A stretch of 64,000 nucleotides of DNA from Aeromicrobium phoceense (GCF_013868155.1 NZ_JACEOG010000002.1:248001-312000), one strand, 5' to 3'. Shown: positions 8,551-17,360, counted from the stretch's first letter. Program-made: numbers and translations. The notes: generated from the letters alone by a model not told the origin.

Positions 8551-9162
8551 ACTGACGACACCGTCGTGGACCCGTCGACCGAGACCACGGAGGAGCGCCA
8601 GGCCCGATTCGAGGCCGACGCCCTTCCCTTCCTCGACCAGTTGTACTCGGCCGCTCTGCGCATGACCCGCAATCCCCAGGATGCCGAAGACCTGGTGCAG
8701 GAGACCTATGCCAAGGCGTTCAGCGCCTTCCACCAGTTCAAGCCCGGCACGAACCTGAAGGCCTGGCTGTACCGGATCCTCACCAACACGTACATCAACC
8801 ACTACCGCAAGAAGCAGCGCCAGCCCCAGCAGGTGACCGACGAGGTCGAGGACTGGCAGATCGCGGCGGCGGCGGCCCACAGCTCCTCGGGGCTGAAGTC
8901 CGCCGAGATGGAGGCGCTCGAGCGCCTGCCCGACTCCGACGTGAAGGACGCCCTCCAGCAGCTGCCCGAGGACTTCCGCTACGCGGTGTACCTGGCCGAC
9001 GTCGAGGGCTTCCCCTACAAGGAAATCGCGGAGATCATGGACACGCCCATCGGCACCGTGATGTCCAGGCTCCACCGCGGACGGCGTCAGCTGCGCGAGC
9101 TGCTCACCGACTACGCCCGCGAGCGCGGTATGAAGGTTCCTGCTGGAGGTGACGCGAAGTGA
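8548..9162 (+). CDS. sigR: ECF sigma factor SigR (SigH-type), thiol-oxidative stress
   Basis: A 204-residue ECF sigma factor that directs the thiol-stress regulon (thioredoxin and mycothiol genes). Region 2 is clear ([18 protein letters not shown], then [28 protein letters not shown]), as is region 4 ([16 protein letters not shown], then [23 protein letters not shown]). The QRQPQQ linker is typical of the SigR branch. The stop overlaps the GTG of rsrA by 4 bases. Expression is probably from two promoters: a perfect SigR site giving a form starting at 8503, and a leaderless start at 8548. The identification is strong because of the rsrA neighbour. Confidence 0.95.
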   Translation: MTDDTVVDPSTETTEERQARFEADALPFLDQLYSAALRMTRNPQDAEDLVQETYAKAFSAFHQFKPGTNLKAWLYRILTNTYINHYRKKQRQPQQVTDEVEDWQIAAAAAHSSSGLKSAEMEALERLPDSDVKDALQQLPEDFRYAVYLADVEGFPYKEIAEIMDTPIGTVMSRLHRGRRQLRELLTDYARERGMKVPAGGDAK

Positions 9163-9422
9163 GCTGCGAAGGACCCGATTGCGAGAAGGCGCTGGAGAAC
9201 CTCTACGTCTTCCTCGACCACGAGATCGACACCGCCAGCTGCGACGAGATCCAGTCCCACCTCGACGACTGCTCCGAGTGCCTGAACGAGTTCCACCTCG
9301 AGCAGATCGTGAAGGCCCTCGTCGGCCGGTCGTGCACCGAGGTGGCACCCACCCCGCTGCGCGAGAAGGTCATGTTCCAGATCCGCACGGTCCAGGTGGA
9401 GATCCGCACCGAGTCACCCTGA
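9159..9422 (+). CDS. rsrA: Redox-sensitive anti-sigma factor RsrA
   Basis: An 87-residue zinc anti-sigma factor. It holds SigR inactive when reduced and releases it when its cysteines form a disulfide. The ZAS motif H34-x3-C38-x2-C41 is present (HLDDCSEC), with additional Cys at 3, 8 and 28 in the places expected for the RsrA subfamily. The GTG start overlaps the sigR stop (GTGA), which couples the two and keeps their amounts matched. A strong hairpin follows 12 bases after the stop. Confidence 0.95.
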   Translation: MSCEGPDCEKALENLYVFLDHEIDTASCDEIQSHLDDCSECLNEFHLEQIVKALVGRSCTEVAPTPLREKVMFQIRTVQVEIRTESP

Positions 9423-9433
9423 CCTGGAGACGA

Positions 9434-9462
9434 CGAAACCCCATCCGCTGGATGGGGTTTCG
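9434..9462. terminator. Hairpin terminator between sigR-rsrA and bL37
   Basis: CGAAACCCCATCC (9434-9446) pairs over 13 bases with GGATGGGGTTTCG (9450-9462) around a 3-base loop. It sits between two convergent units and can serve both strands. The GGGGTTTCG arm gives a short U-run within the stem on the plus strand. Confidence 0.85.
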
Positions 9463-9480
9463 TGCGTTATCGGCGCGTTC

Positions 9481-9555
9481 TCACGCGTTGGGGCGCTTAC
9501 CGTGGTTCGCGCCCTTCTTGCGACGCGCCCGGCGCTTGCGACCGGTCTTGCCCAT
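9481..9555 (-). CDS. Ribosomal protein bL37 (24 residues)
   Basis: A 24-residue, very basic protein: it starts MGKTGRKRRARRKKG and ends in ANHGKRPNA. The NHGKRPN ending is the hallmark of bL37, a small large-subunit protein first seen in mycobacterial ribosome structures (also annotated as the AURKAIP1/COX24-domain protein). ATG 9555 is preceded by GAGGAGG with a 4-base gap. The gene is easily missed because of its size. It has its own promoter region of about 40 bases or could be read from the upstream thioesterase transcript. Confidence 0.92.
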   Translation of the reverse strand: MGKTGRKRRARRKKGANHGKRPNA

Positions 9556-9594
9556 GGTTCCTCCTCAAAACGCTGACCATCAAGTCTCGCACAC

Positions 9595-9981
9595 TCAGTC
9601 GACCGGGGGCACACGGGACAGGAACCGCTCGCGCTCGACCACGATGCGGCGCACCTGGCCACTGGCCACGAGGACCTCGTTGCCGTCGCGTGCGGAGACC
9701 TCGAAGATCACCATCCGCCCGTCGCGCTGGGTGAGCGAGGCCGCGGCGGTGATCGTGGCGCCGACCCCGCTGGCGGCCAGGTGCTGGACCTCCACGCGGG
9801 TGCCCACGCTGGTCTGGCTGTCCTCCAGGTCGAGGGCGGCGCACGTGGCCTCCTCCAGCCAGGCCAGCAGGACCGGCGTCCCGAGCACCTCGAGGTCGCC
9901 GCTGCCCACCGCGCGGGCGGTGTGCTCGGGCCCGACGGTGTGGGTCACGGTGGCGTGACCCGCGTCGCCGGCCACGCTCAC
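9595..9981 (-). CDS. Hotdog-fold thioesterase, FlK-like
   Basis: A 128-residue single hotdog domain. The order of features (TVGPEHTARAVGSGDLEVLGTP, then LLAWLEEATCAAL, then VGTRVEVQHLAASGVG) matches the FlK branch of acyl-CoA thioesterases, including the conserved Glu in the central helix (WLEEAT) and the His in VQHLAASG. GTG 9981 overlaps the stop of the IlvG-like gene by 4 bases, so the two are translationally coupled. The acyl substrate is unknown; coupling to a TPP enzyme suggests a linked CoA-ester step but does not prove one. Confidence 0.82.
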   Translation of the reverse strand: MSVAGDAGHATVTHTVGPEHTARAVGSGDLEVLGTPVLLAWLEEATCAALDLEDSQTSVGTRVEVQHLAASGVGATITAAASLTQRDGRMVIFEVSARDGNEVLVASGQVRRIVVERERFLSRVPPVD

Positions 9982-11666
9982 ACGCCCATCGTATTGCGAG
10001 GGTAGAGCGCGTTGACGTCCGTGGCGACGTTCACCAGGTAGGGCACGCCTGAGGCGAACGCGCGGTCCAGGGCGGGGCCGATCTCGCGCGGGTCGGTGAC
10101 GAACTCGCCACCGCCGCCGAGCGCCTCGACGACCTGGTCGTACCGGGTGTTGGGCGCCAGGTCGGCGGCCACGTCGTAGCCGTAGAGCATCTGCATCGGG
10201 GGCTTCTCCAGGCCCCACGCCGAGTTGTTGCCCACGACGATGACGACCGGGAGGTGGTGACGCACCAGCGTGTCGACGTCGATGAGGGACATGCCCGCGG
10301 CGCCGTCGCCCATCAGCAGCACGACCTGGCTGGACGGGCGGGCGATGCGGGCGGCCATCGCCGCGCCGAGGCCGGCACCGAGGCAGCCGTACGGTCCGGG
10401 GTCGAGCCAGCCGCCGGGTCGCTGGGGCTCGACGAACTTGCCGGCGAACGACACGAAGTCGCCACCGTCGCCGATCACGACCGCGTCGTCGGCCAGCCGC
10501 GGCAGCAGCTCACCGTAGATGCGGGCGGGGTGGATCGGATCCGCCTCGGCGGTGAGCAGGGCCGAGTCACGCTCCACGGCGGAGGCGACGACGTCCTGCA
10601 GCTCGCCGAGCCACGGCGCCCAGTCGGGACGCGACGTGCCCGACTGCAGTCCCTGGAGCAGGGCGTCGAAGACGAGGCTGAGGTCGCCGGCGACCGAGCC
10701 GCCGAGCGAGGCGTGCGTGGACACCTGGCCGGGGGAGTCGGCGACGTGCACCGTGACGGCGGGGTTGCCCCCCTCCTTGCCGCCGAAGCGGCCGAAGCCC
10801 AGCCGGAAGTCCAGCGGCGTGCCCACGACCACGACGAGATCGGCGGTGCCCAGGGCGCGCGAGCGAGCCTTCGTCACGAGGTTCGGGTGGCCGCCGGGGA
10901 CGATGCCGCGGCCCATGCCGTTGGCGATCGCCGGGATGCCGGTCTCCTGCACGAAGCGCAGGGCGGCCTCCTCGGCGTGGTCGGACCACACGTCGCTGCC
11001 CAGGATCACGACCGGACGTCGCGCCTGCGCCAGCAGACGCACGATGGTGGCGACGGCGTCGGGATCGGGCTCGAGGCGGTACTTCGAGGGGCCGCTCGAC
11101 ACGTGCTCGACCGGACCGGAGTTGAAGAACTCGTCCATCGGGATGTCGACGAAGGTCGGGCCGCGGTGCGAGGAGCCGGCGAGGGTGAACGCCTCGTCGA
11201 CGACGGGCGCGATGTCGGCCAGGCTGCGCGCCGTGGTGGCCGACTTCGTGATGGTCTCGAAGATCGGCGGGTGGTCCAGCTCCTGCAGGGTGCCGGTGCC
11301 CCACGTCGACGCGGCGGCGCGACCGCCGACGACGACCAGCGGCGAGCCCGAGAAGTACGCCTGCGCGACGGGGCTGACGCCGTTGGTGACGCCCGGGCCG
11401 GCGGTCAGGACGGCCAGGCCCGGCGTCCGCGTGAGCTTGCCGATGGCCTCGGCGGCGAAGACGGCCGACGGCTCGTGACGCACGTCGATGATCGGCATCG
11501 GCTGGTCGGACTTCACGGCCGCGTCGTACATCGGGAAGATGTGGGCGCCCGAGAGGGTGAACATCGCCTCGGCGCCGTGGGCGCGCGCGACGTCGAGTGC
11601 GTGGTGGCCGCCGTGCGGCCCGGTGGGCTCGGGGAACGTGGCGTCCTGCTGCTGGTCTTCGCTCAT
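9978..11666 (-). CDS. TPP-dependent enzyme of the acetolactate synthase family (IlvG-like)
   Basis: A 562-residue member of the acetohydroxyacid synthase superfamily, closest in my reading to mycobacterial IlvG (Rv1820). The N-terminal PYR domain has the catalytic Glu in RHEPSAVFAAEA. A central FAD/nucleotide-like domain covers about 190-330. The C-terminal TPP domain carries GDGAAGMSLIDVDTLV and ends in NNSAWGLEKPPM. True IlvB enzymes usually have an IlvH partner; none is here, and catabolic or other 2-oxoacid chemistry (oxalyl-CoA decarboxylase is a relative) is possible. ATG 11666 was chosen over very long upstream in-frame extensions that run antisense through the kinase gene. Confidence 0.85.
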   Translation of the reverse strand: MSEDQQQDATFPEPTGPHGGHHALDVARAHGAEAMFTLSGAHIFPMYDAAVKSDQPMPIIDVRHEPSAVFAAEAIGKLTRTPGLAVLTAGPGVTNGVSPVAQAYFSGSPLVVVGGRAAASTWGTGTLQELDHPPIFETITKSATTARSLADIAPVVDEAFTLAGSSHRGPTFVDIPMDEFFNSGPVEHVSSGPSKYRLEPDPDAVATIVRLLAQARRPVVILGSDVWSDHAEEAALRFVQETGIPAIANGMGRGIVPGGHPNLVTKARSRALGTADLVVVVGTPLDFRLGFGRFGGKEGGNPAVTVHVADSPGQVSTHASLGGSVAGDLSLVFDALLQGLQSGTSRPDWAPWLGELQDVVASAVERDSALLTAEADPIHPARIYGELLPRLADDAVVIGDGGDFVSFAGKFVEPQRPGGWLDPGPYGCLGAGLGAAMAARIARPSSQVVLLMGDGAAGMSLIDVDTLVRHHLPVVIVVGNNSAWGLEKPPMQMLYGYDVAADLAPNTRYDQVVEALGGGGEFVTDPREIGPALDRAFASGVPYLVNVATDVNALYPRNTMGV

Positions 11667-11717
11667 GTGACGCAGGTTACCCGCGAGTCGCTTCCGGCGG
11701 AGCCCTAGGCTCGGAAC

Positions 11718-13112
11718 GTGCCCTCCTTCGAAGACATCGCCGACGCGCAGACGGCCCTGACCACCGCGCAGATCGACCGTCTGCAGCTGCTGGTGACCGA
11801 CTGGCAGATCGTCGCCGACCTGTCCTTCAGCGACCTCGTGCTGTGGGTGGAGGACGCCGAGGAGAAGGGGATGTGGGCAGCCGCGCAGATCCGTCCGACC
11901 ACCGGCCCCACCACGCTGCTGGAGGACGTGGTGGGCACCTTCGTCCCGCGCGACCTGTCCGACATCGACGACGAGGTCCTGGCCGACGGGGCGGTGGTGG
12001 TCCAGGCGCCCGTGCCGGTCATGTGGGCCGGGCGCAGGATCGCGCTCATCGTCACGCGCCGGCCCGCCACCGACCGCCGCGCCGCGGGTGCCCTCGAGTC
12101 GGCGTACCAGCGCACGAGCGAGGAGCTGTTCGAGATGATCCAGCGCGGCGAGTTCCCGCTGCCGGGCGTCCCGTCCGAGCTGGCCGACTCCCTGCGCGTG
12201 GGCGACGGCTTCGTGCGCACCGACGCCGACGGACTGGTCTCCTACGCGAGCCCCAACGCGCTCTCGGCCTACCGCCGCCTGGGCTACGCCGGCGACCTGC
12301 GCGGGGCCGACCTGATCGACGTGACGACCCGCCTCATCGGTGCCGATGCGGACCGGCCCTTCAGTGCGCTGTTCGGGGCCGGCGAGGCGGAGGCCGAGAT
12401 CGAGAGCGGTGGCGCGTCGATGCTGCTGCGGATCATGCCGCTGCGCAGCGGGGGAGCGGCGACGGGCTCGCTCATCCTGCTGCGTGACGTCACCGAGCTG
12501 CGGCTGCGCGAGCGCGAGCTCGTCTCGAAGGACGCCACGATCCGCGAGATCCACCACCGGGTGAAGAACAACCTGCAGACCGTGGCGGCGCTGCTGCGGC
12601 TGCAGAGCCGCCGGATGGAGATCCCCGCCGCGCGCGAGGCCCTGCAGGAGGCCGAGCGGCGGGTGGGATCGATCGCGCTGGTCCACGAGACCCTGAGCCA
12701 GTCGTTCGACGAGTCGGTCGAGTTCGACGCGATCGCGGACACGCTGCTGCGCACCGTGCTGGACGTGGGCGGCGGCGTCGTGAAGGCGGAGCGGGTGGGC
12801 TCGTTCGGGCTCGTGCCCGCCGAGATCGCGACGCCGCTGGCGATGACGCTCACCGAGCTCGTGCAGAACGCGGCGGAGCACGCGTTCGGGCCGGAGGGAG
12901 GTCGGGTCATGCTCGCGGTGAACCGGATCCGCGGACGGATCCGGCTGCGCGTGAGTGACGACGGCCGAGGGCTGCCGGACGACTTCGATCCGACGCTCAG
13001 CCTGGGCCTGTCGATCGTGTCGACGCTGGTGCGGGGGGAGCTGAAGGGCGATCTGGACTACGAGTCGATGCCGTCGGGCGGCACGACCGTGACGATCGCG
13101 TTCGGGCTATAA
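11718..13112 (+). CDS. pdtaS: PdtaS-type sensor histidine kinase
   Basis: A 464-residue cytosolic sensor kinase: GAF-like domain (about 10-140), PAS domain (about 155-260), then HisKA_2 and an HATPase domain. The phosphoacceptor region is IREIHHRVKNNLQTVAALLRL with His279/280. ATP-binding motifs include ELVQNAAEHAF and SDDGRGLPDDF. There is no membrane segment. In mycobacteria PdtaS phosphorylates the ANTAR regulator PdtaR, which binds RNA; no PdtaR gene is in this window, though a CheY-like protein lies at 30.1 kb. GTG 11718 is probably leaderless, 6 bases after TAGGCT (11706-11711). Confidence 0.9.
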   Translation: MPSFEDIADAQTALTTAQIDRLQLLVTDWQIVADLSFSDLVLWVEDAEEKGMWAAAQIRPTTGPTTLLEDVVGTFVPRDLSDIDDEVLADGAVVVQAPVPVMWAGRRIALIVTRRPATDRRAAGALESAYQRTSEELFEMIQRGEFPLPGVPSELADSLRVGDGFVRTDADGLVSYASPNALSAYRRLGYAGDLRGADLIDVTTRLIGADADRPFSALFGAGEAEAEIESGGASMLLRIMPLRSGGAATGSLILLRDVTELRLRERELVSKDATIREIHHRVKNNLQTVAALLRLQSRRMEIPAAREALQEAERRVGSIALVHETLSQSFDESVEFDAIADTLLRTVLDVGGGVVKAERVGSFGLVPAEIATPLAMTLTELVQNAAEHAFGPEGGRVMLAVNRIRGRIRLRVSDDGRGLPDDFDPTLSLGLSIVSTLVRGELKGDLDYESMPSGGTTVTIAFGL

Positions 13113-13118
13113 GCCCGA

Positions 13119-13370
13119 TCAGGCGGTGCGAATGCGGGCGCGGGCGTTGCGCCGCTTGAGCGCGCGGCGCTCGTCCTCGCTGAGGCCGCCCCACACGCCG
13201 TGGTCCTGGCCGGACTCGAGGGCCCACTGCAGGCACTGCTCGCGCACGTCGCACCGACGGCACACCAACTTGGCCTCTTCGACCTGGAGGATCGCCGGGC
13301 CGGTGTTGCCGATCGGGAAGAACAGTTCCGGATCTTCGTCCAGACAGGCCGAACGATGACGCCAATCCAT
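13119..13370 (-). CDS. whiB1: WhiB-family iron-sulfur regulator WhiB1
   Basis: An 83-residue Wbl protein. The four cluster cysteines are at 9, 37, 40 and 46 (SACLDED, LVCRRCDVREQCLQWAL), followed by the GVWGGLSEDERRALKRR turn and basic tail. The length and sequence match WhiB1, an essential nitric-oxide-sensitive 4Fe-4S protein that binds the main sigma factor. It converges with the kinase gene, leaving 6 bases between stops. The ATG at 13370 follows AAAGGAGTC. The 178-bp region upstream (13371-13548) carries its promoter. Confidence 0.95.
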   Translation of the reverse strand: MDWRHRSACLDEDPELFFPIGNTGPAILQVEEAKLVCRRCDVREQCLQWALESGQDHGVWGGLSEDERRALKRRNARARIRTA

Positions 13371-13548
13371 ACGGATGACTCCTTTGGCTGCTTACAGTGG
13401 GGGAAACCGTGCGCCGGGACGCACGCTCGTCCAGTTTCGCAAGGTTCTGCACACTCCACAACAGATGCGGACCGACCGATTCTGAGGGAAACGTCACATA
13501 CTCGTAACATTGAAAAGGCTTGCGTTCACGCCGCGTTAGCCTGAGACC

Positions 13549-13944
13549 GTGCCTGTCTCCTCCCGCGCCCCGCTCCTGATCGCCGCCGTCGTGGTGGGTC
13601 TCCAAGGCCTGGTCTTCCTCGTCCTGGCAGTGCTCGACCTCAGCGGACTCGTCCCCGGGCGCATCGCCGTCGGGGTCGGGATCGGGATCCTGCTGCTGCT
13701 GGTCGGCGCCGGGCTGGTGGCGGCCGCGGTGGGTCTGGCCCGTGGTGCCCACGTCGCCCGGGGGCCGGCCGTGGTCGCCCAGCTCATCGGTCTCGGACTG
13801 GCCTGGTCGCTGCGCCATCCCGATCCCAACACGGGCGACAACCGTGCGGTCGCGCTGGCGATCGCCGTTTCGGCCCTGGTCGTCCTCGGATGCCTGGCCA
13901 CGGGGCCGGCCCGCCGGGCGCTGGCCGACGACTACGAGGCGTGA
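13549..13944 (+). CDS. Small integral membrane protein of unknown function
   Basis: A 131-residue protein with four predicted membrane helices (about 8-30, 40-65, 72-90 and 100-120) and short charged loops ([10 protein letters not shown] between helices 3 and 4). It has no motif I can name. GTG 13549 is probably leaderless: TAGCCT (13537-13542) ends 6 bases before it. It diverges from whiB1 and precedes the malic enzyme gene by 116 bases. Similar four-helix proteins are common hypothetical proteins in actinobacteria. Confidence 0.7.
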   Translation: MPVSSRAPLLIAAVVVGLQGLVFLVLAVLDLSGLVPGRIAVGVGIGILLLLVGAGLVAAAVGLARGAHVARGPAVVAQLIGLGLAWSLRHPDPNTGDNRAVALAIAVSALVVLGCLATGPARRALADDYEA

Positions 13945-14060
13945 CCCGTGTGCGAGACTTGACGCTGGGGCACACCCCGTCCTCACCCGCGGAACGACAC
14001 CGCAACCGGCAGCCGGATCGGCGCCGCCCGCACCTGTAGTCCCACGTTGCGCGAGGAACC

Positions 14061-15275
14061 ATGTCCACCCAACTCGACCCCATCGATGCCGACCTGCTCA
14101 TGACGCTCACCGAACACGATGATCCTGTCTTCTCGCTGCACCGCGGCGGAAAGATGGAGGTCGCCTCGACGGTACCCGTGGCCGACGCCGACGACCTGTC
14201 GCTGGCGTACACGCCGGGCGTCGCGAAGGTGTGCGAGGCCATCGCCGCCGATCCTGAGGTCGCGCACGAGTACACGTGGGTGGGCAACACCGTGGCCGTC
14301 GTCACCGACGGCACGGCCGTCCTGGGCCTGGGCGACATCGGTCCCGCCGCCGCGATGCCGGTGATGGAGGGCAAGGCGATCCTGTTCAAGCAGTTCGGTG
14401 GCGTCGACGCCATCCCGATCGCGCTGGACACCACCGACACCGACGAGATCGTCGAGACGATCGTGCGGCTCGCCCCCACGTTCGGCGGCATCAACCTGGA
14501 GGACATCTCCAGCCCCCGTTGCTTCGAGATCGAGCGCCGCCTCATCGAGCGCCTCGACATCCCGGTCTTCCACGACGACCAGCACGGCACCGCCGTGGTG
14601 GTGCTCGCCGGCCTCTACAACGCGCTGCGCCTGACCGACCGCGAGCCCGACGAAATCAAGGTGGTCATCTCCGGCGCCGGCGCCGCGGGCGTGGCCATCA
14701 CGAAGATCCTCCGCTCGGCGGGGGTCCGCAAGATCAGCGTCGTCGACCGCACCGGCGTGATCACGCCCGCGCGCGACGACCTCAACGAGGTCAAGCGGTT
14801 CCTGGCCGAGGAGACCGCCGACTGGGCCCGTCCCGGATCGGTCGCGGACGCCCTCGACGGGGCCGACGTCTTCGTCGGCGTCTCGGGCGGCACCGTGCCC
14901 GAGGAGGCCGTCGCGAAGATGGCCCCCGACGCGATCATCTTCGCCCTGGCCAACCCGAACCCCGAGGTCCACCCCGACGTCGCGAACCGCCACGCGCGGA
15001 TCGTGGCCACCGGACGCTCCGACTTCCCAAACCAGCTCAACAACGTGCTGGTGTTCCCGGGCATCTTCCGTGGCGCGCTCGACGTGCGCGCCACGACGAT
15101 CTCCGAGTCGATGAAGCTGGCTGCGGCCCGCGCCATCGCCGACCTCGTGGACGACGACGAGCTGTCCGAGACCCACATCATCCCGTCGCCGTTCGACCCT
15201 CGGGTGTCGCAGGCGGTCGCCCGCGCGGTCACCGACACGGCCCGGCGCGACGGCCTGGCGCGTCGCCCCTACTGA
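14061..15275 (+). CDS. NAD(P)-dependent malic enzyme
   Basis: A 404-residue short-form malic enzyme that converts malate to pyruvate and CO2, giving pyruvate and reducing power for gluconeogenesis or lipid synthesis. The malic domain includes [12 protein letters not shown], then [14 protein letters not shown] and [17 protein letters not shown]. The nucleotide domain includes [20 protein letters not shown] and the Rossmann motif [32 protein letters not shown] is typical near the C-terminus. Length fits the bacterial single-domain form without a phosphotransacetylase tail. ATG 14061 follows GAGGAACC. Cofactor preference cannot be fixed from sequence. Confidence 0.93.
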   Translation: MSTQLDPIDADLLMTLTEHDDPVFSLHRGGKMEVASTVPVADADDLSLAYTPGVAKVCEAIAADPEVAHEYTWVGNTVAVVTDGTAVLGLGDIGPAAAMPVMEGKAILFKQFGGVDAIPIALDTTDTDEIVETIVRLAPTFGGINLEDISSPRCFEIERRLIERLDIPVFHDDQHGTAVVVLAGLYNALRLTDREPDEIKVVISGAGAAGVAITKILRSAGVRKISVVDRTGVITPARDDLNEVKRFLAEETADWARPGSVADALDGADVFVGVSGGTVPEEAVAKMAPDAIIFALANPNPEVHPDVANRHARIVATGRSDFPNQLNNVLVFPGIFRGALDVRATTISESMKLAAARAIADLVDDDELSETHIIPSPFDPRVSQAVARAVTDTARRDGLARRPY

Positions 15276-15356
15276 TCGGCCCACCCTCGCCGGCGGGCGG
15301 AGCGCGATCCGGTTAGGGTCGCTCCGTAGTTGTCGCCCGACCCCAGGAGATCGCTC

Positions 15357-16613
15357 GTGTTCGCCGTCTACGCCGCCTCGATGGACAAGAAGCACCCGCT
15401 GGACGGCCTGGTGGTGGGTGAGCGGCCCGATCCCGAGGTGCCGGCCGGCTGGACCACGGTGACCGTGAAGGCCGCCTCGATCAACCACCACGACGTGTGG
15501 AGCCTGCGCGGCGTCGGCCTGCGCGAGGAGGCGCTGCCGATGATCCTGGGCTGCGACGCCGCCGGCTACGACGAGGACGGCAACGAGGTCATCGTGCACG
15601 CGGTGATCAGCGACCCGGACTGGGTGGGCGACGAGACGCTCGACCCGCGGCGCTCGCTGCTCTCGGAGCGCCACCAGGGCACGTTCGCCGAGAAGGTCGC
15701 CGTGCCGCGCCGCAACGTGGTGCCCAAGCCCGCCGGGCTGTCCATGGCCGAGGCCGCGTGCCTGCCCACGGCATGGCTGACCGCCTACCGGATGCTGTTC
15801 ACCCAGGCCGACCTGGGCCCCGGCGACGCCGTGCTGGTGCAGGGTGCCGGTGGAGGCGTCGCCACCGCCGCGATCACGCTGGCGCGCGCGGCCGGCTTCC
15901 GGGTCTACGCCACCAGCCGCGACGAGGACAAGCGCCGGCGCGCGCTCGAGATCGGCGCGCACGAGGTCTTCGAGTCCGGAGCCCGGCTGCCGGTCAAGAT
16001 GGACGCCGTCATGGAGACCGTGGGAGCGGCCACGTGGTCGCACTCGGTCCGCTCGATGCGCCCAGGCGGCACGCTGGTGATCTCCGGTGCCACCTCGGGC
16101 GACGCCCCGTCGCACGCCGAGCTCACCCGGATCTTCTTCCAGCAGATGCGCGTCCACGGCTCCACGATGGGCACGCGGGAGGAGCTGCGCCGGCTGGCCG
16201 AGTTCATGGCCGTCACGGGCACGAAGCCCCTGATCGACGCCGAGATCCCCATGGAGGACGCCGCGCAGGGCCTCCAGCGCGTCATCGACGGCGACGTGTT
16301 CGGCAAGATCGTCCTCACTCGCTGCGCCGCGGCCGCTGCTCGGGGACATCAGTCGAGCAGGTGCCGCAGGTACCGGTCGGGCCGGTCGAGGAACGCGCGC
16401 CAGTGGTGCACGACCTCGAGATCCTCCCAGGCGGTCTCCCGCCAGCCCCACGCGCCGACCTCGAGGATGCGCGCCCCCGGCAGCGACGCCAGGACGGGGG
16501 AGTGGGTCGCGCACAGGACCTGGCCCCGGTCGCGGGTGATCCGGTCGAGCGTCGCCATGAGGGCGAGCGTGTTGGAGAACGACAGGGCGGCCTCCGGCTC
16601 GTCGAGGCAGTAG
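15357..16613 (+). CDS. Zinc-binding-dehydrogenase-family (quinone oxidoreductase-like) protein with abnormal C-terminal extension
   Basis: A 418-residue reading frame whose first 322 residues form a complete MDR-family oxidoreductase: GroES-like domain (about 20-130) and NADP Rossmann fold with VLVQGAGGGVATAAITLARA. The family normally ends near GKIVLT (residues 315-321). Here the frame runs on for about 96 more residues that are Arg/Ser-rich and, from 16349 on, lie antisense to the next gene. One base change at 16325 (TGC to TGA) would restore a stop at residue 323. I suspect a stop loss or sequence error. GTG 15357 follows AGGAG. The substrate is unknown. Confidence 0.75.
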   Translation: MFAVYAASMDKKHPLDGLVVGERPDPEVPAGWTTVTVKAASINHHDVWSLRGVGLREEALPMILGCDAAGYDEDGNEVIVHAVISDPDWVGDETLDPRRSLLSERHQGTFAEKVAVPRRNVVPKPAGLSMAEAACLPTAWLTAYRMLFTQADLGPGDAVLVQGAGGGVATAAITLARAAGFRVYATSRDEDKRRRALEIGAHEVFESGARLPVKMDAVMETVGAATWSHSVRSMRPGGTLVISGATSGDAPSHAELTRIFFQQMRVHGSTMGTREELRRLAEFMAVTGTKPLIDAEIPMEDAAQGLQRVIDGDVFGKIVLTRCAAAAARGHQSSRCRRYRSGRSRNARQWCTTSRSSQAVSRQPHAPTSRMRAPGSDARTGEWVAHRTWPRSRVIRSSVAMRASVLENDRAASGSSRQ

Positions 16614-17062
16614 AAGCCGGCCCCGTCGAAGCGGTGCTCGAGCAACGCCACGAAGGACTCGCCGTGGCTCATCGCGTGGAAGTCGGGCTCGTGAGGATTG
16701 CCGCCCGGATGGTCCGCGAGGTAGGAGTACCAGCCGTGCATCGTCTCGGCGCGCAGGAAGAACCCCCATCTGCCGCTGCCCACCCCGCGCTGGATCGTGA
16801 GGCTCCTCCACAGCGACGACTCGGTCTCGCGCGTCTGGTGGTGGCCGAAGGCCGAGCCACCCTCGGGCGACAGTCCGTAGGCGACGGCGATCGCCTCGAC
16901 CAGGGTGGACTTGCCGGAGCCGTTCTCCCCGACCAGGAACGTGACCCCCGGGCCCAGGTCGAGGCCGTCACGCGCCAGCTGGCGCACCGCGGGGATCGAG
17001 GCGGACCAGTCGTCCGGCTCCACGCCCGTGACGCGCACGACGGGCGGCTGATCGAAGTCCAC
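16349..17062 (-). CDS. Small ABC-type/AAA ATPase
   Basis: A 237-residue stand-alone ATPase of the ABC/SMC-like type. Walker A is GENGSGKSTLVEAIA (about residue 44), the signature-like motif is SHGESFVALL, Walker B is FYCLDEPEAALS, and the H-loop is ATHSPVLASLPGA. No membrane or DNA-binding domain is attached. Related proteins predict RecF/YhaQ-like or defence-linked ATPases, but the neighbours here give no such context. The 3' part overlaps the aberrant extension of the upstream convergent gene. A 15-bp hairpin separates it from the kgd operon. Confidence 0.82.
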   Translation of the reverse strand: MDFDQPPVVRVTGVEPDDWSASIPAVRQLARDGLDLGPGVTFLVGENGSGKSTLVEAIAVAYGLSPEGGSAFGHHQTRETESSLWRSLTIQRGVGSGRWGFFLRAETMHGWYSYLADHPGGNPHEPDFHAMSHGESFVALLEHRFDGAGFYCLDEPEAALSFSNTLALMATLDRITRDRGQVLCATHSPVLASLPGARILEVGAWGWRETAWEDLEVVHHWRAFLDRPDRYLRHLLD

Positions 17063-17125
17063 GCCAGCACCGTAGTGGCCGCTACCGACACCGGGTGCGG
17101 CAGGACGGTCCGCGGGGTGAGCGCA

Positions 17126-17160
17126 GAAGTGCCCGCCACTCGGTGAGTGGCGGGCACTTC
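17126..17160 (-). terminator. Hairpin after the kgd operon
   Basis: GAAGTGCCCGCCACT (17126-17140) pairs perfectly over 15 bases with AGTGGCGGGCACTTC (17146-17160) around loop CGGTG. It lies 24 bases beyond the stop of the small DUF6104 gene. No U-run follows, which is usual for actinobacterial terminators. Confidence 0.8.
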
Positions 17161-17183
17161 AGGGCCGGACGGCGTGCTCGGTG

Positions 17184-17360
17184 TCAGTCCTCGTCGTCGT
17201 CGAGGCGGGCCAGCCAGGTGGCGAGCCGCTCGACGGGCACCTCGAACTCGGGGTTGAGGTCGACGAAGATCGAGAACTGCTCGGCCAGCCACGCGAAGGA
17301 GACCTGCTCCTCCCCGCGGCGGGCCGTCAGCTCCTCGATGCCTCGATCGGTGAAGTACAT
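17184..17360 (-). CDS. 58-residue DUF6104-family protein
   Basis: A 58-residue acidic protein, MYFTDRGIEELTARRG at its start, then EEQVSFAWLAEQFSIFVDLNPEF, ending in ARLDDDED. It matches the actinobacterial DUF6104 family as I recall it, which is regularly found just downstream of the 2-oxoglutarate decarboxylase gene. It is 7 bases from the kgd stop, so co-expressed. Its fold looks alpha-helical with conserved aromatic residues; the function is unknown. A link to Kgd activity or stability is a reasonable guess from position only. Confidence 0.82.
   Translation of the reverse strand: MYFTDRGIEELTARRGEEQVSFAWLAEQFSIFVDLNPEFEVPVERLATWLARLDDDED

Noticed and set aside
11667-12881. Extension of the IlvG-like gene far upstream
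   Set aside because: In frame but antisense to the PdtaS-type kinase gene; the ATG at 11666 begins the conserved protein.
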